Shown: positions 35,587-46,283 of the stretch, in pieces
Numbering within the stretch: the first letter of the stretch is position 1
How the letters are laid out: each line of letters begins with the position of its first letter
DNA from: Aquabacter sp. L1I39
GTDB lineage: Bacteria > Pseudomonadota > Alphaproteobacteria > Rhizobiales > Xanthobacteraceae
Assembly (NCBI RefSeq): GCF_017742835.1
Contig: NZ_CP072392.1
Location: forward strand, 583,388 to 647,387
Direction: 5' to 3'
DNA length: 64,000 nucleotides
The notes under the pieces: generated by a model
Seen by the model: only the letters and a program-made list of their open reading frames with translations
The model's database searches: none
What the model was told of the DNA's origin: nothing
Made by a program: the position numbers and the translations under genes

Positions 35587-36063
35587 TCAGGCGGCCGCGC
35601 GGGTCATGCCCGCGCGGCGCAGGGCCAGGTCGACGTCCAGGATCAGGAGCAGTTCGCCGGACAGGCGGTGGACGCCCGCCACGATACCCGCCCAATGGGG
35701 GTCGAGATTGGCGGGGTTGGATTCCCGGCGTGACGTGTCGAGCATGAGCACGTCGCCGACCTCATCGATGATGAGGCCGAAGGCTTCGCCATTGTGCTCG
35801 ATGCCCACCGCCATGCCGGCCTTTTCGGCCGGCGGCAGGGAGAGCAGACGACGCATGTTCACCATGGTGACGATGCGGCCGCGCAGGTTCAGCACGCCCT
35901 CGATCTCGCGCCAGGCGAGCGGCACACGGGTGATCGCATCGGGAACGAACACCTCATGCACCATGTTGATGGGCAGGCCGAAAAGCTGCGGCCCGATCCG
36001 CACCGTAACGAACTGGATCTCCGAGCGCTGGGGCGCATCCGACTTTGCAACCGCGGTGGTCAT
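35587..36063 (-). CDS. cheW: CheW, chemotaxis coupling protein
   Basis: CheW links receptors to CheA. The 158 residues are a single CheW beta-barrel domain with IEGVLNLRGRIVTMVNMRR near residue 52 and GLIIDEVGDVLMLD near 93, both typical. The start overlaps the cheA stop by 4 bp, indicating coupled translation. Confidence 0.94.
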   Translation of the reverse strand: MTTAVAKSDAPQRSEIQFVTVRIGPQLFGLPINMVHEVFVPDAITRVPLAWREIEGVLNLRGRIVTMVNMRRLLSLPPAEKAGMAVGIEHNGEAFGLIIDEVGDVLMLDTSRRESNPANLDPHWAGIVAGVHRLSGELLLILDVDLALRRAGMTRAAA

Positions 36064-38843
36064 GCGGCCACTCCCTTGCTGGTGTTAGCGAATTCCTTGA
36101 GGGCGGCGATCAGGCCGGGCCGGTCGAACTTCGCGATGTAATCGGTGAAGCCCGCCGCGCGGCCGCGCTCGATGGCGTCGGGATCGTTATGGCCGGCAAG
36201 CGCGATGATGGGCAGGCCCTGGATCTGCGGATCGCGCCGAACCGCCTCGGCGAGGGCGTAGCCGTCCATGCCGGGCATCTCCACGTCGCTGACGATGGCA
36301 TCGAAGCGCGTACCGTTGCACAGCCGCTCCAGCGCCTCGCGGGCCGAGCCGCAGGCGGTGACCTCATAGCCGTTGCCCTTGAGCACCGGCTCCAGCAGGT
36401 TGCGGTAGAAGGGGCTGTCATCCACCAGCAACAGCTTGGGAACAGAGCCCTTCTGCGCCCGCGACATCTGCTCGAAGCGCTCGCCGAAAGCCAGGTTGAT
36501 GTAGTGGCCCACGTCGAGGATCTCGGTGGCCTGCCCCTCAATGACCGCCGCACCCAGCACCTCGGGCGTGTCGGCCGAGAGCTGCATGTCGAGATGGGCC
36601 TCGACGATGTCGACGATCTCGTCCACCACGAGGCCCATGACGCGGCCATCATCCGAGAAGACGAGCATGGGCTGCGTGCCGGTCTCTGCACGACGCACCT
36701 GGTCGTTCACATAGATGAGCGGGATCAGGGCGCCGCGATACTGGATGACGGGGTGGCCGTTGACGCGCTCCACCTTGGTGACGTCCAGTTCTTCCAGGCG
36801 CGTGACCAACGAGAGAGGAACCGCCTTGATCTCACCGCCGCCGGCACGGAAGAGCAGCAGCGAGGTGGTCGCCCCGCGATCCGCCGCGCGATTGGCAGCG
36901 TGGGCACCGAGCGCTTCGCCGGCGCCCTCCACCGGGGCGGAGGCCGCCTGCGAGAGGCCGCTCGGATCCACGATCATGATGACGCGGCCATCGCCGAGGA
37001 TGGTGCTGCCCGACACCAGAGAGAGCTGGCGCAGCAGCGAGGACATCGGCTTCACAACGATTTCCTCGGTGTGAGAGACCGCGTCCACCACCACGCCGAA
37101 GGTCTGGTGACCCACCTGCATCACCACGATGAGAGCATCGTTGAGCAGCGCCTCTTCCTTGGCCGGGTCACGCTCCATGCCCAGCAGAGTGCCAAGCTGG
37201 ACGATGGGCAGCAGCTTGTCGCGCAGGCACAGCACCGGCGCTTCCTTAAGCCGCTTGACTGCATGCTCGGAATTGGGCTGCACCCGCACCAGTTCCACCA
37301 CCGCGCTCTGCGGCAGGGCGAAGCGCTCGTCACCGGCGCGCACGATCAGGGCCGGAACGATGGCAAGAGTGAGCGGGATTTTGATGATGAAAGTGGAGCC
37401 CTCACCCGCCTTGGAGCGCACTTCCACCGTGCCGCCGATGAGCTCCAAATTGGAGCGCACCACGTCCATGCCGACGCCACGGCCGGAGACGTTGGTCACC
37501 TTCTCGGCGGTAGAGAAGCCTGCATGGAAGATGTAGCGGAACACTTGGCCGTCCGGCATCTTGGCCAGTTCCGCCTCGGTGGCCAGCCCGTTCTCCAGGG
37601 CCTTCTGTTTGATGCGGGCGACGTTGAGGCCACGGCCGTCATCGGCGATCTCGACGATCACGTGCCCGCCCTCGTGATAGGCGGACAGGCGGATCGTCCC
37701 CTTCTCCGCCTTGCCGGCGGCGCGCCGCTCCTCCGGACCTTCCAGGCCATGATCGGCGGAGTTGCGCACCATGTGGGTGAGCGGATCCTTGATCTGGTCG
37801 AGCACCTGACGGTCAAGCTCCGTCTCGGCGCCGATCTGCTCCAGCTCGATCTGCTTGCCCAGTTCCTGAGCCAGGTCACGCACGATGCGGGGCAGCTTCT
37901 GCCAGGCATTGCCGATCGGCTGCATGCGGGTGCGCATCACGCCGTCCTGCAGCTCGGCGGTGACGTTCGACAGGCGCTGGAGAGAGACCTTGTACTCGGA
38001 ATCCTCATGCCGGCGGGCAATCTCCATGAGCTGGTTGCGGGTGAGAACCAGTTCCGACACCATGGTCATCAGATGCTCGAGCACCCCGACGCTGACGCGG
38101 ATGGACTGCGCCGAGACGCTGGTATGGGCAGCATCCTCGCCGCGCGCAGCGGCCGGAGCGGCCTCCTCGCGGGCGGGCGGCGCGGTGTCGTTGGCGGGCT
38201 TGGGCATGGGGCGGGCCGCAGCGGGGGCGGGCTTGGCGGCGGGCGCTTCAGCTGGCGGCGCGGCGGCAACCTTGGACGCGGCGACCGACTTGGAGGGACG
38301 CTCTACCTTGGTCTCACGGAAAATCCGATCCAGTTCATCGAGCGGAATTTCACCCGGCAAAAGCTCACGCTCCAGCGCACCGGCCGACGACACGGCCGCA
38401 GCCACGGGGGCAACCACAGGGGCCGGCGGCTTGGGCGGCGGAGGCGGCGGAGACACCGCCGCAGCCGCCATTTCGGCCATGGCTTCCAACTGATGGATCA
38501 GATCCTCGTCGGACCCTTCCGGCTCGCGTCCCTCGGCCGCTTCCAGTTCCGCCATCAGTCCCTTGATGCGGTCGATGGTGCTCAGCACGAGGCCGACAGC
38601 CTCGGTGGTGACCGGCCGTCCCTCGCGGAACTTGTCCATCAGGGTTTCAGCAGCATGGGCAAGAGCAGCGAGGCGGGACAACCCGATGAAGCCGCAGGTG
38701 CCCTTTATGGTGTGAACCAGGCGGAAAATATTGTTCAGGATCTGAGCATTGTTCGGATCCTGCTCAAACTTGACGAGTTCCACGTCCGCCACGTCAAGGC
38801 TCTCATTGGTCTCCGTCAGGAACTCGCGCAACAGGTCATCCAT
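36060..38843 (-). CDS. cheA: CheA hybrid histidine kinase with C-terminal receiver
   Basis: The chemotaxis histidine kinase. The 927 residues hold an Hpt domain with phospho-accepting His44 (RLVHTIKGTCGF), an Ala/Pro-rich linker (about 140-250), a dimerisation helix region, a HATPase domain (MVRNSADHGLE, DDGRGLNV, GRGVGMDVVRS) and two consecutive CheW-like domains. A receiver domain (KLLLVDDSPFYRN, IVSDVEMPGMDG) ends the protein at about 800-927. The fused receiver and second CheW-like domain make it longer than E. coli CheA (654 residues). The ATG at 38843 matches the Hpt start. Confidence 0.95.
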   Translation of the reverse strand: MDDLLREFLTETNESLDVADVELVKFEQDPNNAQILNNIFRLVHTIKGTCGFIGLSRLAALAHAAETLMDKFREGRPVTTEAVGLVLSTIDRIKGLMAELEAAEGREPEGSDEDLIHQLEAMAEMAAAAVSPPPPPPKPPAPVVAPVAAAVSSAGALERELLPGEIPLDELDRIFRETKVERPSKSVAASKVAAAPPAEAPAAKPAPAAARPMPKPANDTAPPAREEAAPAAARGEDAAHTSVSAQSIRVSVGVLEHLMTMVSELVLTRNQLMEIARRHEDSEYKVSLQRLSNVTAELQDGVMRTRMQPIGNAWQKLPRIVRDLAQELGKQIELEQIGAETELDRQVLDQIKDPLTHMVRNSADHGLEGPEERRAAGKAEKGTIRLSAYHEGGHVIVEIADDGRGLNVARIKQKALENGLATEAELAKMPDGQVFRYIFHAGFSTAEKVTNVSGRGVGMDVVRSNLELIGGTVEVRSKAGEGSTFIIKIPLTLAIVPALIVRAGDERFALPQSAVVELVRVQPNSEHAVKRLKEAPVLCLRDKLLPIVQLGTLLGMERDPAKEEALLNDALIVVMQVGHQTFGVVVDAVSHTEEIVVKPMSSLLRQLSLVSGSTILGDGRVIMIVDPSGLSQAASAPVEGAGEALGAHAANRAADRGATTSLLLFRAGGGEIKAVPLSLVTRLEELDVTKVERVNGHPVIQYRGALIPLIYVNDQVRRAETGTQPMLVFSDDGRVMGLVVDEIVDIVEAHLDMQLSADTPEVLGAAVIEGQATEILDVGHYINLAFGERFEQMSRAQKGSVPKLLLVDDSPFYRNLLEPVLKGNGYEVTACGSAREALERLCNGTRFDAIVSDVEMPGMDGYALAEAVRRDPQIQGLPIIALAGHNDPDAIERGRAAGFTDYIAKFDRPGLIAALKEFANTSKGVAA

Positions 38844-38958
38844 GGCCTCAACTCCGAGGTGCAGGCGGGGGCTAAAAGGGTTCAACTGCAGCCCCGAGGG
38901 GCCGGAACTCAGGGCCTAGGCGCCGCGGCGGGCGCCCATGCCGGATGCGGAAGACCGA

Positions 38959-40632
38959 TCAGGCGGCCCGGACGCGCTCGACGAAGATGTCCACCTGGCT
39001 GCGCAGGCGCTGGGCCTGGTTGGACAGGTCGCTGGCGGCGTGCACGATGTCGGAGGACACCCGGCCCGTATTGGCAGCGGCCGAGCTCACATTGGTGATG
39101 GAGGAGGAGACCTCCTGCGTGCCCTGGGCGGCCTGGGCGACGTTCTGGGCGATCTCTCCGGTGGCTGCGCCCTGCTCGTCGATGGAGGTGGAGATGGCCG
39201 TGGAGATCTCGTCGATCCGACGGATCGTCCCGGAAATTCCCTCAATGGCTCGCACCACCTCATTGGTCGCTCCCTGGACGGCCGAAATCTGCGAGGAAAT
39301 CTCGTCGGTCGCCTTGGAGGTCTGCTCCGCCAGGGTCTTCACTTCCTGCGCGACCACCGCGAAGCCCCGACCCGCATCGCCCGCCCGGGCCGCCTCGATG
39401 GTGGCGTTAAGGGCGAGGAGGTTGGTCTGCGAGGCGATATCGGTGATGAGATTGACCACCTGGCCGATCCGCGCAGCGGAAGCCGCAAGGCCGCGCACCA
39501 CTTCGGCCGTGCCGGTGGCCTGGGTGGTCGCCTCGCCGGCGATGCGGGCAGCGGTCGCCACCTGCGAGCCGATTTCGCGCACGGAGGCCGCCATCTCTTC
39601 CGCAGCGGAGGCGGCGGTCTGCACGTTGGAGGTGGCCTGCTCGGCCGCCGCGGCCACTATGGTGGACTGACGGCTCGTCTCGTCCGCGGAGGCGCTCATG
39701 GAGGCGGCATTGCGCTCCAGAAGAGACACCGCCTCGGCGACGGTGCGCACCACGCCCGACACGTCCCGGTCAAACTGCTCGGCGAGCGAGCGCATGGCGG
39801 CGCGCTTCTCGTCTTCAAGCCGCTGCGTTGTCGCAGCCTGTTCCGCCCGCATCTGCTCAGCCGTGCGAAGTTCGCCCAGCAACTGCTCAGTGCTGTTCCA
39901 CAGATCCCCCACCTCGTCAGAGGTGCGGCGCGTTTCGAGCTGAACCTCCAGGTCGCCGTCTGCGAGCTTCTGGAGCGTCTGGGAAACTCGCACCAGCGGC
40001 CGGCTCAGGAGACGTGAGCCGATGAAGAGCGCAATGCCCACGCCGATAGCGAGTCCACCGACCGTGGCGGCGATGAGGATGGTCCAGACGCTGTTCTGCA
40101 ACGCTTCCTGTGCCCGGCGAAGGGGCTCAAGGTCGTCCATGACGCCGGCTGTCACTTTCGACAGGGACGCCTGGAGCGCCTTGCGGTTGTTTCGGTTCGC
40201 CTCGTTATTGCCTTGTGCGTTCGCGAGCTTGGGGTCCTGCTCGGTGCCCAGCCGCACAGTCTCCGTCCGGAAGGTGCGGAAATCCTTGAGGTCGACGAGC
40301 ACCTTAGCAAGGTCAGGCTGCTCGGCCGGCGGCGTCAGGCTCTTCAGTTCAGCGACGCTCTTATCGATATTGTTCAGTGCCCGGACGAGGCCGGCGGCGA
40401 ACGGCTTGGCCGCTTCCGTGGTCGGCGACATGTAGATGCCGCGCGATTCCATCACGACAGCGGTAATGGAGCCATTGATCTGCTCCAGGAGGAAGGCCCG
40501 TTGGACGGTGTTGTCCAGGATGGCCGCACCCTCCCTCTGCGCCTGCATGCCGTAGAGAGCGGCACCGCACACGGCGACAGTGGTCAGGCCAAGAACCCCG
40601 ACGATGCTGTAGATCTTGCCGATGATCTTCAT
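38959..40632 (-). CDS. Methyl-accepting chemotaxis protein
   Basis: A membrane chemoreceptor of 557 residues. TM1 is at about 7-29, a periplasmic sensing domain (about 30-185) follows, TM2 is at about 188-210 and HAMP at about 211-265. The cytoplasmic coiled coil has the conserved hairpin tip [20 protein letters not shown] near residue 395. The ligand is unknown. It lies upstream of cheA with a gap of about 115 bp and may be read with it. Confidence 0.94.
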   Translation of the reverse strand: MKIIGKIYSIVGVLGLTTVAVCGAALYGMQAQREGAAILDNTVQRAFLLEQINGSITAVVMESRGIYMSPTTEAAKPFAAGLVRALNNIDKSVAELKSLTPPAEQPDLAKVLVDLKDFRTFRTETVRLGTEQDPKLANAQGNNEANRNNRKALQASLSKVTAGVMDDLEPLRRAQEALQNSVWTILIAATVGGLAIGVGIALFIGSRLLSRPLVRVSQTLQKLADGDLEVQLETRRTSDEVGDLWNSTEQLLGELRTAEQMRAEQAATTQRLEDEKRAAMRSLAEQFDRDVSGVVRTVAEAVSLLERNAASMSASADETSRQSTIVAAAAEQATSNVQTAASAAEEMAASVREIGSQVATAARIAGEATTQATGTAEVVRGLAASAARIGQVVNLITDIASQTNLLALNATIEAARAGDAGRGFAVVAQEVKTLAEQTSKATDEISSQISAVQGATNEVVRAIEGISGTIRRIDEISTAISTSIDEQGAATGEIAQNVAQAAQGTQEVSSSITNVSSAAANTGRVSSDIVHAASDLSNQAQRLRSQVDIFVERVRAA

Positions 40633-40646
40633 GGTCTACTCCGATC

Positions 40647-41165
40647 TCAGTGCGCAGCCTTCGCCTTTGGCGCGGGCTTGCTCTCGTTTTTCAGGGGTGC
40701 ATTATTTCCTGCGGCCGACCGCATATCCGTCTTGTCGATGTAGTTGATGGAATCCACAAGTACTTCCTGCACGACATCACCGCCGATATAGGTGTTTGCC
40801 GCTGCCTTGATGCGGGACATCATCGCGGAAAGATCGTACTTCGCGATCTTCCCGGATTCGATCCGGCCATTCACATAGATTTCATTGAAAACCGAATGCG
40901 TGACAAAGATGGATGGATCAACTGGAAGTTTACGCAGCGTCGCGGCATCCGCCGTGAAAACCATTTTCGCCAGAACATAACCTTTAATCTGTCCGTCAAT
41001 GACCATGGGGATGGTGACCGGCGGAAGGCGGCGATAGTCGAGCCCCGGCGGATAGGGATCGTCTGCCTTGGCATGGGCCGCCCCCGCCGCCCAATAGGCC
41101 GCGCCATAGCTCGATCCGAGGGCCACCGCGCACACCCACAGACCGATGAGGAGGAACTTCACCAT
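40647..41165 (-). CDS. Unrecognised membrane-anchored flagellar-locus protein
   Basis: A 172-residue protein with one N-terminal membrane segment (FLLIGLWVCAVALGSSYGAA) or an uncleaved signal, then an extracytoplasmic domain with PVTIPMVIDGQIKGYVLAKM and VNGRIESGKIAKYDLS, and a Lys/Ala-rich tail. The topology recalls FliL but I see no reliable family match. It is between the MCP and flgN-like genes, overlapping the latter by 7 bp, so it belongs to the flagellar transcript. Confidence 0.6.
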   Translation of the reverse strand: MVKFLLIGLWVCAVALGSSYGAAYWAAGAAHAKADDPYPPGLDYRRLPPVTIPMVIDGQIKGYVLAKMVFTADAATLRKLPVDPSIFVTHSVFNEIYVNGRIESGKIAKYDLSAMMSRIKAAANTYIGGDVVQEVLVDSINYIDKTDMRSAAGNNAPLKNESKPAPKAKAAH

Positions 41166-41557
41166 CCGCCCCTCCCCTCGGCCGCGTGATAGGTGGAATA
41201 GGTGCCGTCGGATTCCGCGTCACGGAGCGCCTGGTCGAGGATGGCACCCACTTCCTGGGCCGCTGCCAGATGCAGGGAGAGAACCCCCTGATTGTCCACG
41301 AGCTTGCCGCGCAAGCGGTCAAGCCGCTCCTGCAGCAGGTCGCCTTGACGGACATCCACGCCGCGCGCAGCGCGGCTGAGTTCGAGGAGGCTGCGGCTCT
41401 TGCGGCGATTGATATCGGCAAGATCGAGCGGTGCGCGCAGGCGCAGGGCCTCCGTCTCCTGGTCCACCAGTTCCTCCAGGCGCTCAAGCGCGCTGACGAG
41501 GGTAGCCAGCGCGGGATCCTTGCCCGGCACGGATGGGAGAGCCTCGAAAAGGTCCAT
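41159..41557 (-). CDS. FlgN-like flagellar export chaperone
   Basis: A 132-residue helical protein with the flagellar chaperone look (ALATLVSALERLEELVDQET, INRRKSRSLLELSRAARG). FlgN binds the hook-junction proteins FlgK and FlgL before export, and those genes are in this operon. The ATG at 41557 has GAGG at good spacing; a GTG at 41569 overlaps the previous stop and is an alternative. Assignment rests on size, composition and position. Confidence 0.6.
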   Translation of the reverse strand: MDLFEALPSVPGKDPALATLVSALERLEELVDQETEALRLRAPLDLADINRRKSRSLLELSRAARGVDVRQGDLLQERLDRLRGKLVDNQGVLSLHLAAAQEVGAILDQALRDAESDGTYSTYHAAEGRGGW

Positions 41558-41565
41558 GGCGCGCC

Positions 41566-42162
41566 TCACACCCTTGCCTTCAGGCCTGTGGCGGTCGCCA
41601 ATGCGGCCGCAGCGGACGCTCCGGTGGCGCCTGCTGCCTCAGCCTGCGCTGCCCCCTGGGCCGCGTCCTGGTTGCGGGCCGCGAAGGCGGTGGCAAGGCG
41701 CTGGGCGATGCCGATGCCGCCCGCCCGCGCGGCCTGATCGGCGATTTTCTCCGCGAGCATGGATTTCCAGATCTGGCCGGCATTGCCGTTGCCGAACACG
41801 GCCTCGGCTTTCTGCGGCATCATGGCCTGCACGAACTGCGACATGACCATGGCCTCGAACTTCCGGAACGAGGCGGCCGCAGGCGTGACATCGGCACCGG
41901 CTCCGGCCTGCTGTCGGGACAAGGCCGTGGCGTTACGCAGGGATACGGTGGAGGACACGGCGAAGGGGGCAAGGCCCGGGGTCAGAGGCGGGGCCGGCGT
42001 CGCCGGCAGACCCTTCGGCGGCATCACCTGATCGAAGGCCAGGCTTTCCGAAGGCGCGCCCATCGCCAGCGCACGCAGCTTGCTGATCACCGCCTGCTGG
42101 CGGGTCGGATCTGCGGCCTGCATAACGCCAAAGACGATGTCTGAAGGAGGCTGGATTCCCAT
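41566..42162 (-). CDS. FlgJ-like rod-binding protein
   Basis: A 198-residue protein with the rod-binding (FlgJ N-terminal) domain: SFRKFEAMVMSQFVQAMMPQ near residue 98, then WKSMLAEKIADQAARAGGIG near 131. It lacks the muramidase domain of enterobacterial FlgJ, as is usual in alphaproteobacteria. It should help rod assembly in the periplasm. No clear signal peptide is present. It lies between the FliJ-like and FlgN-like genes. Confidence 0.8.
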   Translation of the reverse strand: MGIQPPSDIVFGVMQAADPTRQQAVISKLRALAMGAPSESLAFDQVMPPKGLPATPAPPLTPGLAPFAVSSTVSLRNATALSRQQAGAGADVTPAAASFRKFEAMVMSQFVQAMMPQKAEAVFGNGNAGQIWKSMLAEKIADQAARAGGIGIAQRLATAFAARNQDAAQGAAQAEAAGATGASAAAALATATGLKARV

Positions 42163-42213
42163 GGTCCCATTCGCAAAAGGGAGTTTCGACCAGGGAACCT
42201 TGCCGCCTTTGGC

Positions 42214-42624
42214 TTATGCGAGGCTTGCATTGTCCCTGTCGCGGGAAGAAGACGTGGCGCTCGCCTCCACCAGGACCTGAAACGCCTTCTTGTCGGCCTC
42301 GGACCGCGCAGCCTCCTCGGCATTCGCCTCGAGGCGCTCTGCCCGTTTCAAAGCCAGCGCTTCCTCCCGCACCTTCTCCTCTTGCCGCGACCTGGCTTCC
42401 GCCACCACCTGTGCGGCGCGGCTGACCTGCGCCAGCCGACGGGCAACGCTGCCAGCGAAAAGGCGGCCGAACTGATCATGGTCGTAGGAGGCCAGCAACT
42501 CGCCCCGGGTGCGTTCGAGATCCGCATGCTCGCGCACGAGCCGCGCCTGCTCCCACTCGGCCACTTTGTGCATCTGCTCGCGCACGGCGACGATGCGGCG
42601 GGCCTTTGCCAGGCGATCGGACAT
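42214..42624 (-). CDS. FliJ-like flagellar export protein
   Basis: A 136-residue, almost wholly alpha-helical charged protein with coiled-coil character (HADLERTRGELLASYDH; RQEEKVREEALALKRAERLE). FliJ is the coiled-coil stalk protein of the flagellar export ATPase FliI. Sequence conservation in FliJ is low, so the call rests on size, coiled coil and position after fliR. Confidence 0.6.
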   Translation of the reverse strand: MSDRLAKARRIVAVREQMHKVAEWEQARLVREHADLERTRGELLASYDHDQFGRLFAGSVARRLAQVSRAAQVVAEARSRQEEKVREEALALKRAERLEANAEEAARSEADKKAFQVLVEASATSSSRDRDNASLA

Positions 42625-42627
42625 GAC

Positions 42628-43383
42628 CTATCCTCCCTTGAGCCAGGCGCCGACCACCTGAATGAAGTTGCCGAGGAAGCTGTCGGCGATCATGTATAAA
42701 AGCAGCAGACCGCCCGCCATTACGAATGGCGTCGCTACGAAATACACGGGGATCTGCGGCGTAAACTTGTTGGCGATGCCAACCGCAAGATTGGCAACGA
42801 TGGAATAGATAATGAAGGGACTGGAAAGCCTAACCGCCAGGAGATAGGCGGCGGTGAGTTGGTCGACCAGATCCGGCAGTGCGAATCGCAGGGTGAAGGA
42901 GGCCGACGGGGGGATCCGGCGGTAACTTTCAAATATTCCCTTGATAAGCTCCAGGTGCAGGTCGCTCGCGAACAGCAGCGTGGTCGCGCTGAAGGCGATC
43001 AGCGTGGCGATGGCGGGCAGAGGCTCGTCGTCCTCCAAGGGAAGCCCCGGCATGCCAGCGACGCCGATTGCCTGGGCAATGGCATTGGCCATGGTCTGAA
43101 GTGCGAGGAAGAACACACGCGCCAAAAGGCCGATGCCCGCCCCGATCGCCACTTCCGACGTCACCGACATGACAAAGCCGACCGCATTGGACGGCGAGGC
43201 CACCCCACCCATCTCATTGGCAAGCATGGGGGAGAAGGCAAGCGAGATGGCGACGGCGAGGAACAGCCGCACCTGCACCGGGAGATGCCGCCCCCCGATA
43301 CCAGGCAGCAGCATGAGGCAAGCGCCCACGCGGCAGAAGACGAGAAAGGCGGCGAAGACCGCATGGCTCGCCTCCGCGCTCAT
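42628..43383 (-). CDS. fliR: FliR, flagellar export gate protein
   Basis: FliR is a membrane component of the flagellar type III export gate, with FliP and FliQ. The 251 residues have several hydrophobic helices and the family stretch [20 protein letters not shown] near residue 15, then [16 protein letters not shown] and [20 protein letters not shown]. It overlaps flhA by 4 bp. Confidence 0.92.
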   Translation of the reverse strand: MSAEASHAVFAAFLVFCRVGACLMLLPGIGGRHLPVQVRLFLAVAISLAFSPMLANEMGGVASPSNAVGFVMSVTSEVAIGAGIGLLARVFFLALQTMANAIAQAIGVAGMPGLPLEDDEPLPAIATLIAFSATTLLFASDLHLELIKGIFESYRRIPPSASFTLRFALPDLVDQLTAAYLLAVRLSSPFIIYSIVANLAVGIANKFTPQIPVYFVATPFVMAGGLLLLYMIADSFLGNFIQVVGAWLKGG

Positions 43384-45464
43384 GCAATGACGCCCAGCGA
43401 CTGGATTTCCACACCACGGGCGATCTCCACATGGGAGAGCACGGGAAGAGAGGGGAACATGCGCTCGATGATCATCCGCACATAAGGCCGCGCATCGGGG
43501 GCGGTGACGAGAATGAAAGGCGCCCCTTGCTTCATCCGCTCACGCACGGCGGCGGACGCCTCGGTGCCGAACTGCTCGACAAGCCGCGGATCGATATCGA
43601 ACTCGATCACCTCGCCCTTCGCGTCCCGCTTCAGGCTCTGGTGGAAGGTCAGATCCCAGCGGCTGCCAAGCCGCAGCACCCGCAACACGCCGCCCTCCGC
43701 GAGGTCACCGCAAATCTGCTGGGCCATTCGCATGCGCACGTGCTCCGCCACCTGCTCCGAACGCCGGGCATGGGGAACAATCTCAGCGATTGCTTCCAGG
43801 ATGAGGTGCAGGTTGCGCACAGAAACGCGCTCGGACAGCAGCAGCTTGAGCACCGCCTGCAACCCGGAAAAGGAGATTTGGGACGGGCAGATGTCCTCGA
43901 TGAGACGCTTATATTCGGGATCAAGGCGATCCAAGAGCGCCCTCATATCCTTATAGGACAGGAGTTGCGGCAAGTTGTTGGAGATGACTTCGCTCACATG
44001 TGTGAGCATCACGGTGGTATTGTCCACAGGTGTGAAGCCTTCCCTGCGCACCTCCGCCGCATAAGCCTCCGCCACCCACATGGCCTTCATGCCGAAGGCG
44101 GGCTCGCGCACCTCCTCGCCGGGCACATCCGGCGGGCGGCCTTCCCCGGTCACCACCAGGAGTTCGCCGATGCGCATGTCATGGGCAGCAACCACTGTGC
44201 CGTGAATCTTGATCTGGTAAGTCTTGGCCGGAACCGACAGGCTTTCCGACATGCGGATGTCCGGCACGACGAAGCCGTAGCGCATGGCGAATTTGCGCCG
44301 CATCTTGGAGACGCGGTTCGAAAGCTCTGTCGGCGAGCGCAGCACAGTCCCCGCCAGTTGCTTGCCGACGCAAACCTCGATTTCCGGCGTCCGGAGCGAT
44401 TCCTTGACGCTCTCACGCGCCTCCTTCTGCGCGGCCGCCGCCTCTTCCGCCACCTTGGCGTCCGCCGCCGCCTTCTGGCGGGCGATCTGCTTGGGAATGA
44501 CATAGCCCACATAGGCCATCACCCCCGCGAGGGCGGCAAAGGGCGGGAAGGGAAGGCCGGGAACCAGGGACAGCGAGAACAGGAGGCCGGCGGCGACGAA
44601 GAGCGCCCGAGGATAGGCCCCCAGTTGCCCAAGCACCGCCTTTTCCGCCCGTCCCCGCGTGCCACCTTTGGACACAAGCAGGCCGGCGGAAAGGGAGACG
44701 ATCAGGGCTGGAATCTGTGAGACGAGGCCGTCCCCCACCGAGAGGCGCGTAAAGATGTCCGCCGCTTCGCCAAGCGGCATGCCGTGGCGTGTGACACCGA
44801 TGATGATGCCGCCGAAAATGTTGACCGCTATGGTGATAAGGCTGGCGATGGCCTCGCCGCGCACGAATTTGGAGGCGCCGTCCATGGAGCCAAAAAAGGC
44901 GCTTTCCTCCTCCAGTTCGCTGCGGCGACGCTGAGCCTCCTTGTCGTCGATGAGGCCCGCATTCAGATCCGCATCAATTGCCATCTGCTTGCCGGGAATG
45001 GCATCGAGAGTGAAGCGCGCGCCCACCTCCGCAATACGGGTGGCACCCTTGGTAATGACGAGGAAGTTCACCGTCACCAGGATCACGAAGACCACGATGC
45101 CGATGACGAAATCACCGCTCATCACCAACTGCGAGAAGCCCTGGATGATGCGGCCGGCCGCATGAACGCCATCGCCCCCATCCGCTAGGATCAGACGCGT
45201 GGTGGCGACGCCGAGCGCAAGGCGCAGCAGCGTGGCGATCAGCAGAATGGTTGGGAAGGAGGAGAATTCCAGCGGCTTCTGGATCCACAGCGCCACCATC
45301 AGGATCAGCACCGACAGGGCGATGGAGAGCGCAAGGCCGATATCGATGAGAAAGGTCGGAATCGGCAGGAACAGGACCGCGAGGATCGCCACCACGCCGA
45401 TGGCAAACCCGATGTCGCGGCGCGAATTTCCCACGGCAACGCCGTCGGCTGCAATGTCACTCAT
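43380..45464 (-). CDS. flhA: FlhA, flagellar export gate protein
   Basis: FlhA is the large export gate protein of the flagellar type III apparatus. The 694 residues have about eight N-terminal helices, the conserved FHIPEP-like region ([20 protein letters not shown] near residue 147) and a large cytoplasmic C-terminal domain for substrate-chaperone docking. It is 87 bp after fliQ and overlaps fliR. Confidence 0.96.
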   Translation of the reverse strand: MSDIAADGVAVGNSRRDIGFAIGVVAILAVLFLPIPTFLIDIGLALSIALSVLILMVALWIQKPLEFSSFPTILLIATLLRLALGVATTRLILADGGDGVHAAGRIIQGFSQLVMSGDFVIGIVVFVILVTVNFLVITKGATRIAEVGARFTLDAIPGKQMAIDADLNAGLIDDKEAQRRRSELEEESAFFGSMDGASKFVRGEAIASLITIAVNIFGGIIIGVTRHGMPLGEAADIFTRLSVGDGLVSQIPALIVSLSAGLLVSKGGTRGRAEKAVLGQLGAYPRALFVAAGLLFSLSLVPGLPFPPFAALAGVMAYVGYVIPKQIARQKAAADAKVAEEAAAAQKEARESVKESLRTPEIEVCVGKQLAGTVLRSPTELSNRVSKMRRKFAMRYGFVVPDIRMSESLSVPAKTYQIKIHGTVVAAHDMRIGELLVVTGEGRPPDVPGEEVREPAFGMKAMWVAEAYAAEVRREGFTPVDNTTVMLTHVSEVISNNLPQLLSYKDMRALLDRLDPEYKRLIEDICPSQISFSGLQAVLKLLLSERVSVRNLHLILEAIAEIVPHARRSEQVAEHVRMRMAQQICGDLAEGGVLRVLRLGSRWDLTFHQSLKRDAKGEVIEFDIDPRLVEQFGTEASAAVRERMKQGAPFILVTAPDARPYVRMIIERMFPSLPVLSHVEIARGVEIQSLGVIA

Positions 45465-45551
45465 CTTTCACCCCCGCGCCACCTCATATGGCGCCGGCCC
45501 GCCCGGGCCATGGCACTGTTGCTTCAAGGCTCGGCGAAGAGCGTCCGCCGT

Positions 45552-45818
45552 TCAGTATCCCGTCGCGATGTGGCCGTAGATTTCCTGCGTGAAAGCCAGG
45601 ATCTGTGCGCCCATGAAGGAGCCGGTGACAGCCGTGGCGGCAAGAACTGCGATGATCTTCGGAATGAAGGTCAGGGTCACTTCCTGCACTTGAGTCAGGG
45701 CCTGAAAGAAGGCCACAAGCAGACCCACCAGCATCGCCGCCGCGACCGCAGGCCCTGCTGCGATGAGAATGGTCCAGATGGCAGAATGGACCAGATCCAG
45801 GGCATCCGCCTCGTTCAT
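45552..45818 (-). CDS. fliQ: FliQ, flagellar export gate protein
   Basis: FliQ is a small two-helix export gate protein. The 88 residues match: two hydrophobic segments and the motif VGLLVAFFQALTQVQEVTLT followed by FIPKI. It overlaps flgD by 1 bp. Confidence 0.94.
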   Translation of the reverse strand: MNEADALDLVHSAIWTILIAAGPAVAAAMLVGLLVAFFQALTQVQEVTLTFIPKIIAVLAATAVTGSFMGAQILAFTQEIYGHIATGY

Positions 45819-46225
45819 CAGCGCAGCACGATGCCGGAGGACAAAGTTACGGTCTGGCCATCCGTCAGTGTCGCGACCGGGTCGCCGCTGGTCACGCGCA
45901 CGGAAGATATCTCGCCGCTGACGGTTCCGTCGGCGCTGGTCACGGTGCGCCCGACGGCGCGTTCTGCGGTCTGAAGCGAAGTTGCCGCCAGGAGGGAGTC
46001 CAGCTTGGCGTTCGATGCCACCGACTGCTCCACCTGCGAGAAGGAGGCGAGCTGGGACATGTAGGCCGTGGAATCCATGGGCTGCGTGGGATCCTGGTTC
46101 TGCAATTGCGCCACCAGGAGACGCAGGAAGGCGGTGTAGTCGATGCTGGACGGAGACTTGGCCGCCGCGGCCGAAGCGGTGGCCGACGAAGCAGTGGAAC
46201 CGGTCACGTTGCTAATGGTCGTCAT
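45818..46225 (-). CDS. flgD: FlgD, hook-capping/scaffold protein
   Basis: FlgD caps the growing hook so FlgE subunits can polymerise. The 135 residues are a short form, as is usual in Rhizobiales. The conserved block FLRLLVAQLQNQDPTQPMDS at residues 34-53 is diagnostic, and a short C-terminal part follows. It ends next to fliQ and follows flbT by about 60 bp. Confidence 0.92.
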   Translation of the reverse strand: MTTISNVTGSTASSATASAAAAKSPSSIDYTAFLRLLVAQLQNQDPTQPMDSTAYMSQLASFSQVEQSVASNAKLDSLLAATSLQTAERAVGRTVTSADGTVSGEISSVRVTSGDPVATLTDGQTVTLSSGIVLR

Positions 46226-46283
46226 GGGAACTCCTCCTGCTCCGTCTTGCCCGCTGAAGGTTGCGCGAGGCCACCTTTCCGCC

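Noticed and set aside
36045..39098. A plus-strand open frame of about 1000 codons opposite cheA
   Set aside because: Its predicted protein is low-complexity (His, Arg, Gly, Ala) and antisense to the conserved cheA; it is a GC-driven shadow.
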